Positions 25,172 to 33,382 of a stretch of 57,692 bases of DNA are shown here, one piece after another. The notes beneath the pieces are model-generated. The model was not told where the DNA came from and searched no databases. It saw only the letters and a list, made by a program, of their open reading frames with translations. The DNA is from Lachnospiraceae bacterium (GTDB lineage: Bacteria; Bacillota; Clostridia; Lachnospirales; Lachnospiraceae). The position numbers and the translations under genes are program-made. Positions within the stretch are counted from its first letter, which is position 1. Every line of letters starts with the position of its first letter. The DNA is taken from the NCBI GenBank assembly GCA_004556655.1, contig SFGF01000014.1, forward strand, positions 1 to 57,692. Direction: 5' to 3'.

Positions 25172-25606
25172 ATGGATTTATCTAATTTAAGACCTGCTGA
25201 AGGTTCCAGACAGAGTGATGATTTCCGCAGAGGCCGTGGACACGGTTCAGGAAACGGCAAAACAGCTGGTAAAGGACATAAAGGTCAGAAAGCTCGTTCC
25301 GGAGCTCCTAGACCAGGTTTTGAAGGTGGACAGATGCCTTTATACAGAAGACTTCCGAAGAGAGGTTTCCATAACAGAAATACAAAAGAGATCGTTGGTA
25401 TCAATGTTGAGGCTCTGAACAGATTTGAAGATGGAACAGAAGTTACCATCACAACACTGGTAGAAAGCGGACTGGTTTCCAATCCAAAAGACGGTGTTAA
25501 GATTCTGGGTAATGGTGAACTGACAAAGAAATTGACTGTAAAAGTTACCGCCGTAAGCGAAGGTGCTAAAGCAAAAATCGAAGCAGCAGGTGGAACAGTA
25601 GAGTAG
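25172..25606 (+). CDS. rplO: 50S ribosomal protein L15
   Basis: 144 residues; the Gly/Arg-rich N-terminal extension GRGHGSGNGKTAGKGHKGQK is diagnostic. Followed 10 bases later by secY. Confidence 0.98.
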   Translation: MDLSNLRPAEGSRQSDDFRRGRGHGSGNGKTAGKGHKGQKARSGAPRPGFEGGQMPLYRRLPKRGFHNRNTKEIVGINVEALNRFEDGTEVTITTLVESGLVSNPKDGVKILGNGELTKKLTVKVTAVSEGAKAKIEAAGGTVE

Positions 25607-25616
25607 AGGTGATCTC

Positions 25617-26933
25617 ATGTTAAAGACTCTTCAAAATGCATTTAAAGTGAAAGACGTCAGACATAGGATCTTTTATGTGTTAATGATGCTGGTGGTTGTG
25701 AGAATTGGCTCACAGCTGCCGGTACCTGGTGTAGACAGCAGTTATTTTCAGGAGTGGTTCGCAAGTCAGTCAGGTGATGCATTCAATTTCCTGGATGCCT
25801 TTACGGGCGGTTCATTTTCACAGATGTCTATTTGCGCTTTAAGTATCACACCATACATTACATCTTCCATTATCATGCAGCTTCTCACAATTGCGATTCC
25901 AAAACTGGAAGAAATGCAGAGAGACGGTGAAGAGGGAAGAAAAAAAATCGGTGCAATTACCCGTTATGTTACTGTGGGATTATCTCTTTTTGAATCGATT
26001 GCCATGGCAATTGGATTTGGTAATAAAGGATTGATTCCGGATAACAATTTTGCTAAAATGGTAGTTGTAGTAGCTGCACTTACTGCAGGATCTGCATTTC
26101 TTATGTGGATCGGTGAACAGATTAACGAGAAAGGTATTGGAAACGGTATTTCCATTGTCCTTCTTATTAACATTGTCTCCCGTATCCCAAGCGATATGGT
26201 TACTTTGTATGAGACCTTCATTAAAGGAAAAATCATTGCTAAAGGAATCCTCGCAGCTGTGATTATAGCAGCAATTATTGTTGGTGTTGTTGTATTGGTG
26301 TTGATCCTGAATGGAGCTGAGAGAAGAATTCCTGTTCAGTACTCCAAGAAAGTACAGGGCAGAAAAATGATGGGCGGACAGTCCAGCCATATTCCTTTAA
26401 AAGTAAATACGGCCGGTGTAATGCCTGTAATTTTCGCATCATCAATTATGTCTTTCCCAAGCGTAATTGCCACGTTCCTGGGTAAAACAAATGGAACCGG
26501 ATGGGGAAGCAAGATTCTGGCAGGTATGAACAGTAATAACTGGTTTAATCCACAGCAGCCATTGTATTCCATCGGACTTTTGGTCTATATTATATTGGTT
26601 ATTTTCTTTGCTTATTTTTATACATCTATTACTTTCAATCCGTTGGAAGTGGCAGATAACATGAAAAAGCAGGGTGGATTCGTGCCGGGTATTCGTCCGG
26701 GTAAGCCAACTGTTGATTACCTGACAAAACTGTTGAATTATATCATATTCATTGGTGCTGCAGGACTTACCATCGTAGCTGTGATTCCGTTCTTCTTTAA
26801 TGGAGTATTCGGAGCCAATGTTTCCTTCGGGGGAACATCCATCATCATTATTGTGGGTGTAATTCTGGAAACATTGAAACAGATTGAATCTATGATGCTT
26901 GTAAGAAATTACAAAGGTTTTTTAAATGATTAA
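25617..26933 (+). CDS. secY: Protein translocase subunit SecY
   Basis: 438 residues, ten transmembrane helices; the channel-forming subunit of the Sec translocon. SQLPVPGVD, GGSFSQMSICALSITPYI and GFVPGIRPGKPT are signature stretches. The start lies 10 bases after rplO. Confidence 0.98.
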   Translation: MLKTLQNAFKVKDVRHRIFYVLMMLVVVRIGSQLPVPGVDSSYFQEWFASQSGDAFNFLDAFTGGSFSQMSICALSITPYITSSIIMQLLTIAIPKLEEMQRDGEEGRKKIGAITRYVTVGLSLFESIAMAIGFGNKGLIPDNNFAKMVVVVAALTAGSAFLMWIGEQINEKGIGNGISIVLLINIVSRIPSDMVTLYETFIKGKIIAKGILAAVIIAAIIVGVVVLVLILNGAERRIPVQYSKKVQGRKMMGGQSSHIPLKVNTAGVMPVIFASSIMSFPSVIATFLGKTNGTGWGSKILAGMNSNNWFNPQQPLYSIGLLVYIILVIFFAYFYTSITFNPLEVADNMKKQGGFVPGIRPGKPTVDYLTKLLNYIIFIGAAGLTIVAVIPFFFNGVFGANVSFGGTSIIIIVGVILETLKQIESMMLVRNYKGFLND

Positions 26934-26961
26934 AAGGTTGTGGCGTTTACGCCACAGCCTT
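26934..26961 (+). promoter_or_regulatory. Hairpin between secY and adk
   Basis: A 12-bp stem (AAGGTTGTGGCG / CGCCACAGCCTT, one G-U) with a TTTA loop immediately after the secY stop. No T-run follows, so it is more likely an RNA-stability or processing element than a terminator. Confidence 0.5.
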
Positions 26962-27025
26962 AAAGTGCTATAAAAGAAAATAATAATACTGTGAAAAATG
27001 TCTAACGTAAGGAGGAGAGGGTAAA

Positions 27026-27670
27026 ATGAAGTTAATTATGCTGGGAGCTCCTGGTGCCGGAAAAGGTACTCAGGCAAAAAAAATTGCAGAGAAATATGGT
27101 ATTCCGCATATTTCCACAGGAGATATTTTCCGTGCGAACATCAAAAACGGAACTGAACTGGGAAATAAAGCGAAAAGCTATATGGAACAGGGACTTCTTG
27201 TACCGGATGAGCTGACCTGTGATCTGGTAGTTGATCGTATCGCACAGGATGACTGCAAAAATGGTTACGTACTGGACGGTTTTCCAAGAACTATTCCACA
27301 GGCTGAAGCATTGAAAGCAGCCCTTGGAAAAATGGGAACCACGATTGATTATGCAATTAACGTTGAAGTTCCGGATGAGAACATTGTAGAACGTATGGGC
27401 GGACGTCGTGCATGCCTTGCCTGCGGATGTACCTATCATGTAGTGTATAATGCACCAAAGGAAGAAGATGTATGTGATGTTTGTGGAGCAAAGCTTGTTC
27501 TGCGTGACGATGATAAACCGGAAACCGTAAAGAAACGTCTGGATGTATATCATGAACAAACACAGCCTTTGATCGACTTCTACGATAAAGAGGGTGTATT
27601 GGTAGAAGTTGACGGAACACAGAATCTGGAAGATGTGTTCCAGGCTATCACCAAAATCTTAGGAGCGTAA
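27026..27670 (+). CDS. adk: Adenylate kinase
   Basis: 214 residues; interconverts AMP, ADP and ATP. P-loop GAPGAGKGTQ at 7-16, DGFPRTIPQAEAL, and a long LID domain with four Cys (CLACGC and CDVCGA) that bind zinc as in Gram-positive enzymes. Confidence 0.98.
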   Translation: MKLIMLGAPGAGKGTQAKKIAEKYGIPHISTGDIFRANIKNGTELGNKAKSYMEQGLLVPDELTCDLVVDRIAQDDCKNGYVLDGFPRTIPQAEALKAALGKMGTTIDYAINVEVPDENIVERMGGRRACLACGCTYHVVYNAPKEEDVCDVCGAKLVLRDDDKPETVKKRLDVYHEQTQPLIDFYDKEGVLVEVDGTQNLEDVFQAITKILGA

Positions 27671-27673
27671 AAC

Positions 27674-28429
27674 ATGTCTGTATCAATAAAGACTGCCAGG
27701 GAAATTGAGCTGATGAGGGAGTCGTGCCGTTTGCTTGAAATCGTTCATGATGAACTTGCGAAAGCTATCAAGCCGGGGATTTCTACCTGGGAAATCGATC
27801 ATTTGGGAGAAGAAATCATCCGAAGCTTTGGGTGTACCCCAAATTTCCTTCATTACAATGGATACCCCGCATCTATCTGTGTATCAGTAAATGATGAGGT
27901 GGTACATGGAATTCCTTCCAAAAAGAGAATTCTTCAGGAAGGCGATATTGTAAGCCTTGATGCCGGGCTGATCTATAAAGGATATCATTCCGATGCCGCA
28001 CGCACTCATGCGGTGGGAGAGATCAGTAAAGAGGCAAAACAGCTGATTGATGTAACCCGTCAAAGTTTTTTTGAGGGAATCAAGTATGCAAAAGCCGGTC
28101 ACCATTTGTATGAAATTTCCGCTGCAATCGGTGCTTACGCGGAAAGTTTTGGATATGGTGTAGTTCGCGATCTGGTGGGACACGGAATTGGAACCAGTCT
28201 GCATGAAGATCCTCAGATTCCAAATTTTGCCCAGAGACGGAGAGGAATCCGTCTGGTGCCTGGTATGACACTGGCAATCGAACCAATGATCAATATGGGA
28301 CGACCTGATGTCTGCTGGTTGGATGATGACTGGACTGTAGTGACAGAAGATGAATCATTATCGGCGCATTATGAAAATACAGTGCTGATTACTGATGGTG
28401 AACCTGAAATTCTGACATTGACGAAGTAG
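27674..28429 (+). CDS. map: Type I methionine aminopeptidase
   Basis: 251 residues; removes the initiator Met. Metal ligands are in LDAGLIYKGYHSDAART (two Asp), GHGIGTSLHEDP (His), AIEPM (Glu) and SAHYENTVLIT (Glu). It lies 3 bases after adk. Confidence 0.97.
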   Translation: MSVSIKTAREIELMRESCRLLEIVHDELAKAIKPGISTWEIDHLGEEIIRSFGCTPNFLHYNGYPASICVSVNDEVVHGIPSKKRILQEGDIVSLDAGLIYKGYHSDAARTHAVGEISKEAKQLIDVTRQSFFEGIKYAKAGHHLYEISAAIGAYAESFGYGVVRDLVGHGIGTSLHEDPQIPNFAQRRRGIRLVPGMTLAIEPMINMGRPDVCWLDDDWTVVTEDESLSAHYENTVLITDGEPEILTLTK

Positions 28430-28438
28430 AGGTGGCGA

Positions 28439-28702
28439 ATGGAAGGATATAGTATCGGCATGATGGCAAAATCCCTTGCCGGTCATGACAAAGGGAAGGT
28501 CTATCTGGTTTCAGGTGCGGATGAGACATACGTATATCTTGTGGATGGCAAGTGCCGCACTATGGATCGTCCAAAACGAAAAAAGAAAAAACATGTACAG
28601 ATAGATTATCAGATCCCCGAATGGATCCAGAAACTTCTCGCAGAAGGAAAGTCTGTTCAGGATTCTGATGTCATCAAAGTAAGAAGAGAATATGGGAGGT
28701 AA
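28439..28702 (+). CDS. KOW-domain RNA-binding protein (L14e-like)
   Basis: 87 residues with an N-terminal KOW-like motif (SLAGHDKGKVYLVSGADETY) and a basic patch (RPKRKKKKHVQ). Small proteins of this type are regularly found between map and infA in Clostridia; a role in ribosome function is inferred from position. It overlaps the region just before the infA ribosome binding site. Confidence 0.8.
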   Translation: MEGYSIGMMAKSLAGHDKGKVYLVSGADETYVYLVDGKCRTMDRPKRKKKKHVQIDYQIPEWIQKLLAEGKSVQDSDVIKVRREYGR

Positions 28703-28706
28703 TGAG

Positions 28707-28925
28707 ATGTCAAAGGCAGATGTTATTGAAGTTGAAGGTACTGTCCTTGAAAAACTGCCAAATGCAATGTTCAAGGTAGAACTGGAAAATAAACATGTGG
28801 TACTGGCACATATCAGCGGTAAATTGCGGATGAATTTTATCCGTATTCTGCCGGGTGATAAAGTAACCATGGAACTGTCACCATATGATTTGACAAAAGG
28901 AAGAATCATCTGGAGAGATAAATAA
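28707..28925 (+). CDS. infA: Translation initiation factor IF-1
   Basis: 72 residues, S1/OB fold; EVEGTVLEKLPNAMFKVELE and the C-terminal LTKGRIIWRDK are diagnostic. ATG 28707 has GGGAGGT 6 bases upstream. Confidence 0.97.
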   Translation: MSKADVIEVEGTVLEKLPNAMFKVELENKHVVLAHISGKLRMNFIRILPGDKVTMELSPYDLTKGRIIWRDK

Positions 28926-28932
28926 GACAACG

Positions 28933-28972
28933 AAAAGGAGAAGCTGTAAAACAGTGCAGTTTCTCCTTTTTA
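28933..28972 (+). terminator. Terminator after infA
   Basis: Stem AAAGGAGAA / TTCTCCTTT with a further CTG / CAG inside, followed by T-rich sequence. With the new promoter at 29020 it splits the superoperon here. Confidence 0.8.
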
Positions 28973-29019
28973 ATGAAATAAAAAGTCTTAAAAATAACTG
29001 AAAAACAGGAAGATTTTGC

Positions 29020-29048
29020 TTGCATTTTCGAATTTGTGGTGTTATACT
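29020..29048 (+). promoter_or_regulatory. Promoter upstream of rpmJ-rpsM cluster
   Basis: TTGCAT (29020-29025) and TATACT (29043-29048), 17-base spacer, between the infA terminator and rpmJ. Confidence 0.75.
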
Positions 29049-29137
29049 ATAAAACGAACTTTTGTGAAGTGCTTTTTTTGTGCGCAAAAACAGGAGTTTT
29101 TCACACCAGGGCCAACCGGCCGGAAAAGGATCCCACA

Positions 29138-29224
29138 GCGGGATACCACTATGGCCATTCGGCCTAGAGAGAGGAAACCCCGAGGCGGGATACCACTATG
29201 GCCATTCGGCCTAGAGAGAGGAAA
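29138..29224 (+). repeat. Two 40-bp tandem direct repeats in the rpmJ leader
   Basis: Positions 29138-29177 and 29185-29224 are identical (period 47). Each holds GGCC-ATTC-GGCC, which can form a small hairpin, and ends in GAGGAAA; the second copy runs into the rpmJ ribosome binding site GGAAAGGAGG. A third, related GGCC-AACC-GGCC lies at 29111-29122. Confidence 0.9.
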
Positions 29225-29235
29225 GGAGGATTCAA

Positions 29236-29349
29236 ATGAAAGTTAGATCATCTGTAAAACCTATCTGTGAAAAATGTAAAATCATTAAAAGAAAAGGAAG
29301 CATCAGAGTAATCTGCGAGAATCCAAAACACAAACAGAGACAGGGCTAA
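29236..29349 (+). CDS. rpmJ: 50S ribosomal protein L36
   Basis: 37 residues beginning MKVRSSVKPICEKCK. Zinc ligands Cys11, Cys14, Cys27 and His32 are present. AAAGGAGG lies 6 bases upstream. Confidence 0.97.
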   Translation: MKVRSSVKPICEKCKIIKRKGSIRVICENPKHKQRQG

Positions 29350-29731
29350 TACCGTCATGTTAGCATAAACTGTTTTATGTTGTGCGCTGAAACTGCTGAT
29401 AGCAGATTTCATGCAGGAAGCATACGCTTCAAATTAAGTGCGGCTGCAGTAGGACACATCTGGATGTGTTGTACTGTTTAAATATTATAATGAGAGAACT
29501 CCGGCGTGGTGTACCGGGGAGCCTCCGGCGGATGAACGCCTAAGGCGCTGCATCCCTTATAATATTGCTTAATACCGGCATAGCCGGAAAGGTCATGGAA
29601 ACATGGCTGGATGCTCACATACCGGCATCCCAATTAGGAAAATATTAATACGATCAGAGGCACAACATTTCAGACATATGCAGAGCATATGGGCTGCCGG
29701 ACTGATCAAGAAGAAGATGGAGGAAAAATAC
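29350..29731 (+). promoter_or_regulatory. Structured 382-base leader between rpmJ and rpsM
   Basis: No gene is credible here, but hairpins are dense: CATAAA / TTTATG (about 29364-29380), CTGCT-GAT-AGCAG (about 29392-29404), GAAGC-ATAC-GCTTC (about 29417-29430), ACACATC-TG-GATGTGT (about 29453-29470), a 10-bp inverted repeat AATATTATAA / TTATAATATT (29481-29490, 29567-29576) enclosing GC-rich hairpins, and GGATGC / GCATCC (about 29609-29630). A ribosomal-protein feedback RNA is the simplest guess. Confidence 0.5.
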
Positions 29732-30100
29732 ATGGCACGTATTGCTGGTGTAGACTTACCAAGAGAAAAACGTATCGAAATCGGATTAACTTACATTTAC
29801 GGAATCGGAAGAACAAGTGCTAACCGTATTCTGAAAGAGGCAAATGTAGATCCGAATACCCGTGTAAGAGATATCACGGACGAAGAAGTAAAGAGAATCA
29901 GTGCTGTAATCGATGAGACTCAGGTTGTTGAAGGTGATCTTAGAAGAGAGATCGCTATGAACATCAAACGTCTGCAGGAGATCGGATGCTACAGAGGTAT
30001 CCGTCATAGAAAGAGCCTGCCGGTTCGTGGTCAGAAAACCAAAACAAATGCAAGAACCAGAAAAGGCCCGAAGAGAACTGTTGCAAATAAGAAAAAATAA
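29732..30100 (+). CDS. rpsM: 30S ribosomal protein S13
   Basis: 122 residues; MARIAGVDLPREKRIEIGLT start and the C-terminal RGQKTKTNARTRKGPKRT tail. ATG 29732 is chosen for its GGAGGA site; the upstream in-frame extension lies in the structured leader. Confidence 0.97.
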   Translation: MARIAGVDLPREKRIEIGLTYIYGIGRTSANRILKEANVDPNTRVRDITDEEVKRISAVIDETQVVEGDLRREIAMNIKRLQEIGCYRGIRHRKSLPVRGQKTKTNARTRKGPKRTVANKKK

Positions 30101-30203
30101 TTTTCGGACAGTGAAAGCAGACAGCCTGATACTTGGTCAGGCAGCTTAAAAAGAATTGTAACCATTAAAAAAGAATATAAGAAAGTGTAGGTTAGTTTTT
30201 AAA

Positions 30204-30596
30204 ATGGCTAAAGTGACAAAGAAAACGACAAAACGTCGTGTAAAGAAAAACGTTGAACGCGGACAGGCACATATCCAGTCATCTTTCAATAATACAATCG
30301 TAACTTTGACAGATGCTGAAGGTAATGCTCTTTCATGGGCAAGTGCCGGTGGTCTGGGATTTAGAGGTTCAAGAAAATCTACTCCTTATGCAGCTCAGAT
30401 GGCAGCAGAGACTGCTACAAAAGCAGCATTAGTTCATGGTCTGAAGACTGTTGATGTATTCGTAAAAGGACCGGGATCAGGAAGAGAAGCAGCAATCCGT
30501 GCTCTTTCCGCATGCGGACTTGATGTAGTAAGCATCAAAGATGTAACTCCGGTACCACACAATGGTTGCCGTCCACCAAAACGTAGAAGAGTCTAA
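30204..30596 (+). CDS. rpsK: 30S ribosomal protein S11
   Basis: 130 residues; platform protein. SFNNTIVTLTDAEGNALSWA and the C-terminal PVPHNGCRPPKRRRV are diagnostic. Confidence 0.98.
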   Translation: MAKVTKKTTKRRVKKNVERGQAHIQSSFNNTIVTLTDAEGNALSWASAGGLGFRGSRKSTPYAAQMAAETATKAALVHGLKTVDVFVKGPGSGREAAIRALSACGLDVVSIKDVTPVPHNGCRPPKRRRV

Positions 30597-30615
30597 TTTA
30601 GGAGGTCAGTAGATT

Positions 30616-31209
30616 ATGGCAGTTAATAGAGTACCTGTACTGAAAAGATGCAGATCCCTGGGTCTGGATCCGATCTATTTGGGAATTGATAAAAAATCCA
30701 CAAGACAGCTGAAAAGAGCAAACCGTAAAGTTTCTGAGTATGGTCTGCAGCTGAGAGAAAAACAGAAAGCAAAATTCATCTATGGTGTTCTGGAGAAACC
30801 TTTCCGTAACTATTATGAGAAAGCTGATCAGATGCCGGGTATGACTGGTACAAACCTGATGACTCTGCTTGAGATGAGACTGGACAACGTTATTTTCCGT
30901 CTTGGATTCGCAAGAACCAGAAAAGAAGCTCGTCAGATCGTTGATCACAAGCATGTAATGGTAAACGGCAAACAGGTAAACATTCCTTCTTACCAGGTAA
31001 AAGCCGGTGACCAGATTGAAATTAAAGAAGCTAAAAAATCTTCTCAGAGATATAAAGACATTCTGGAAGTAACAGGCGGAAGACTGGTTCCGGAATGGCT
31101 GGATGTTGATCAGGAAGCATTAAGAGGAACTGTGAAAGAAGTTCCTGCAAGAGATGCAATTGACGTACCTGTAAACGAAATGCTTATCGTCGAGTTGTAT
31201 TCTAAATAA
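30616..31209 (+). CDS. rpsD: 30S ribosomal protein S4
   Basis: 197 residues; S4 RNA-binding domain RLDNVIFRLGFARTRKEARQ. The N-terminus lacks the zinc-ligand cysteine set, so it is a zinc-free form. Located between rpsK and rpoA. Confidence 0.98.
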   Translation: MAVNRVPVLKRCRSLGLDPIYLGIDKKSTRQLKRANRKVSEYGLQLREKQKAKFIYGVLEKPFRNYYEKADQMPGMTGTNLMTLLEMRLDNVIFRLGFARTRKEARQIVDHKHVMVNGKQVNIPSYQVKAGDQIEIKEAKKSSQRYKDILEVTGGRLVPEWLDVDQEALRGTVKEVPARDAIDVPVNEMLIVELYSK

Positions 31210-31260
31210 TTATGAGCTGCGGCTCATAATCCGGAAGTGGATATGGGCCGTTTCCCATAT
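31210..31260 (+). promoter_or_regulatory. Two hairpins in front of rpoA
   Basis: TTATGAGC-TGCG-GCTCATAA (31210-31229) and ATATGGG-CCGTTT-CCCATAT (31241-31260). Neither has a T-run; they probably form leader or processing structures between rpsD and rpoA. Confidence 0.5.
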
Positions 31261-31304
31261 GTTACCCTCAGTGAAACAAATTATCCCATAAAGGAGGGCC
31301 TGGT

Positions 31305-32264
31305 ATGTTTGATTTTAACAAACCAAAAATTGAGATTACAGAAATTTCCGATGATAAAAAATACGGCAGATTTGTTGTAGAACCGCTGGAAAGAGGTTAT
31401 GGCACTACTCTGGGAAATTCCCTGAGAAGAATTATGCTGTCTTCCCTGCCGGGAGCAGCAGTAAGCCAGGTTAAGATTGAAGGAGTGCTCCACGAGTTCA
31501 GTTCTATTCCGGGCGTCAAAGAAGATGTGACAGAAATTATTATGAATCTGAAGAGTCTTGCAATCCGTAATAACAGTGAAAGCAATGATCCTAAGATTGC
31601 TTACATCGAATTTGAAGGCGAAGGTGTGGTACGTGCTTCTGATATTCAGGTTGATCAGGATATCGAGATCATGAATCCGAACCAGGTGATCGCTACTCTG
31701 AATGGTGGACCGGACAGCAAACTGTATATGGAACTTACCATTACAAAAGGCCGTGGTTACGTCAGCGCAGAAAAAGGAAAGACAGAAGATATGGCAATCG
31801 GTGTGATTGCTGTTGACGCTATCTATACACCGGTGGAACGTGTAAACCTCACAGTAGAAAATACCCGTGTTGGTCAGATTACTGATTTTGATAAACTGAC
31901 TCTGGATGTATATACAAAAGGAACACTGGATCCGGATGAGGCAGTAAGCCTTGCAGCAAAAGTATTGAGTGAGCATCTGAAGCTTTTCATTGACCTTTCT
32001 GAAAATGCAAAGACTGCAGAAGTCATGATTGAAAAAGAGGACAATGAGAAAGAAAAAGTTCTGGAAATGAATATTGACGAACTGGAGTTGTCTGTTCGTT
32101 CTTACAACTGTCTGAAGAGAGCCGGAATCAATACTGTAGAAGAGCTTTGCAACAGAACTTCCGAGGATATGATGAAAGTTCGTAACCTGGGACGCAAATC
32201 CCTTGAGGAAGTGCTGGCTAAGTTGAAAGAACTGGGACTTCAGCTGAATCCCGGTGAAGAATAA
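31305..32264 (+). CDS. rpoA: RNA polymerase subunit alpha
   Basis: 319 residues. N-terminal dimerisation domain with ERGYGTTLGNSLRRIMLSS and C-terminal DNA/activator-contact domain ELSVRSYNCLKRAGINTVEE..LGRKSLEEV. AAGGAGG precedes the ATG. Confidence 0.98.
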   Translation: MFDFNKPKIEITEISDDKKYGRFVVEPLERGYGTTLGNSLRRIMLSSLPGAAVSQVKIEGVLHEFSSIPGVKEDVTEIIMNLKSLAIRNNSESNDPKIAYIEFEGEGVVRASDIQVDQDIEIMNPNQVIATLNGGPDSKLYMELTITKGRGYVSAEKGKTEDMAIGVIAVDAIYTPVERVNLTVENTRVGQITDFDKLTLDVYTKGTLDPDEAVSLAAKVLSEHLKLFIDLSENAKTAEVMIEKEDNEKEKVLEMNIDELELSVRSYNCLKRAGINTVEELCNRTSEDMMKVRNLGRKSLEEVLAKLKELGLQLNPGEE

Positions 32265-32402
32265 AAGCAGGTGAAAAACATCTGTGACTGCCGACAGAAG
32301 ATGTAAGTCGGTAGGGTAAAGTAGAATTTGTAGAATAGAAAGCAATATATCAGTAAGTCCGAAGAAGCATGATATGTTGTTCCACAAATGGAGGAAAATA
32401 AA

Positions 32403-32939
32403 ATGGCAGGATATAGAAAACTGAGCAGAACATCTGATCAGAGAAAAGCATTAATCAGAAACCAGGTAACAAATCTTCTTTATCACGGAAAAATCGTGAC
32501 AACAGAAGCAAAAGCAAAAGAGATCCGCAAAGTTGCTGAAGGTCTGATTGCACTGGCTGTAAAAGAAAAAGATAATTTTGAAAAAGTAACTGTTACAGCA
32601 AAAGTTGCTCGCAAAGATGCTGATGGAAAGAGAGTAAAAGAAGTTAAAGATGGTAAAAAAGTTACTGTATACGATGAAGTACAGAAAGAGATTACCAAAG
32701 ATGCTCCATCCAGACTGCATGCAAGACGTCAGATGCTGAAAGTATTCTATCCGGTAAAATCTGTTCCAACAGAAGCAGCTGGAAGAAAGAAAAACACCAA
32801 GAATGTAGACATGGTTGATAAGATGTTTAATGAAATCGCACCAAAATATGCTGGCCGTAATGGTGGTTACACAAGAATCATCAAAATCGGACCTCGTAAA
32901 GGTGACGCAGCTATGGAAGTAGTTCTTGAGCTGGTATAA
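32403..32939 (+). CDS. rplQ: 50S ribosomal protein L17
   Basis: 178 residues; MAGYRKLSRTSDQRKALIRN start. It carries an insertion of about 50 residues (around 60-120) relative to the short L17 of E. coli, as seen in Clostridia. ATG 32403 has GGAGG upstream. Last gene of the ribosomal superoperon. Confidence 0.97.
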   Translation: MAGYRKLSRTSDQRKALIRNQVTNLLYHGKIVTTEAKAKEIRKVAEGLIALAVKEKDNFEKVTVTAKVARKDADGKRVKEVKDGKKVTVYDEVQKEITKDAPSRLHARRQMLKVFYPVKSVPTEAAGRKKNTKNVDMVDKMFNEIAPKYAGRNGGYTRIIKIGPRKGDAAMEVVLELV

Positions 32940-32953
32940 TTAAAGACTATATG

Positions 32954-32998
32954 ACAGCGCCGGTTGGCTCTCCAGAGGAGAGAAACCGGCGCTGTTTT
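32954..32998 (+). terminator. Strong terminator after rplQ
   Basis: 12-bp perfect stem ACAGCGCCGGTT / AACCGGCGCTGT with an inner CTCTC / GAGAG hairpin and a T4 run. Ends the superoperon. Confidence 0.93.
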
Positions 32999-33062
32999 CA
33001 CAATAAATATTTCATTATGATAAATCCTCAAATGTCAGAAAATTAGAACATATGGTATCAAC

Positions 33063-33200
33063 TATCTTTGTGAACATACAAGTTGACCATCGGAAGTGAG
33101 AATCATGTCTGTTTCGATAAAAGGACTTTTTCTTTCCAGAAACTGTTCCAATCCTTCCAGGATGTTATCTGAAGATGTAAATATTTGTAAACCGGCAGTA
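33063..33200 (-). pseudogene. Decayed fragment resembling glycerophosphodiester phosphodiesterase
   Basis: On the minus strand an open stretch without a start codon reads FIETDMILTSDGQLVC and then stops at a TAG near 33064. The ETDxxLTSDGxLV pattern is the conserved core of glycerophosphodiester phosphodiesterases (usually followed by HD), which suggests a broken remnant. The whole gap 32999-33382 has no intact gene otherwise. The homology call is by eye and uncertain. Confidence 0.3.
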
Positions 33201-33267
33201 CAGAAGACGTACTGACAGTTTATATCAAAATAAAAGATAAAGGGAAAGAAGAGATATCTTGTTTGCT

Positions 33268-33295
33268 TTGTGACGAGATATATGTAGTATATACT
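33268..33295 (+). promoter_or_regulatory. Candidate promoter of the Crp/Fnr gene
   Basis: TTGTGA (33268-33273) and TATACT (33290-33295) with a 16-base spacer, directly before repeat copy 2. Confidence 0.4.
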
Positions 33296-33359
33296 ATGAG
33301 TTGCCCGACAAATGGGATGAGACTACAAATTTCTCCGTGCTTTGCACTCTCGAAATTCT
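33296..33359 (+). repeat. 64-bp dispersed hairpin repeat, copy 2
   Basis: Partner of 8047-8110 (inverted), 59 of 64 identical. The hairpin arms AATTTC / GAAATT and the inner GTGC-TTT-GCAC are kept. It fills the leader between the candidate promoter and the Crp/Fnr gene. Confidence 0.8.
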
Positions 33360-33382
33360 AAAAACATAAGGAGAAAAACAGT

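Noticed and set aside
29101..29225. CRISPR-like array before rpmJ
   Set aside because: Only two full repeat units with a 7-base interval and no spacers; no cas genes in the window.
29016..29246. 76-codon plus-strand open frame across the rpmJ leader
   Set aside because: It covers the promoter and the 40-bp tandem repeats, has no ribosome binding site, and its peptide just mirrors the repeats.
31281..32387. 368-codon minus-strand open frame opposite rpoA
   Set aside because: Phe/Cys/Ile-rich shadow of rpoA with no start signal.
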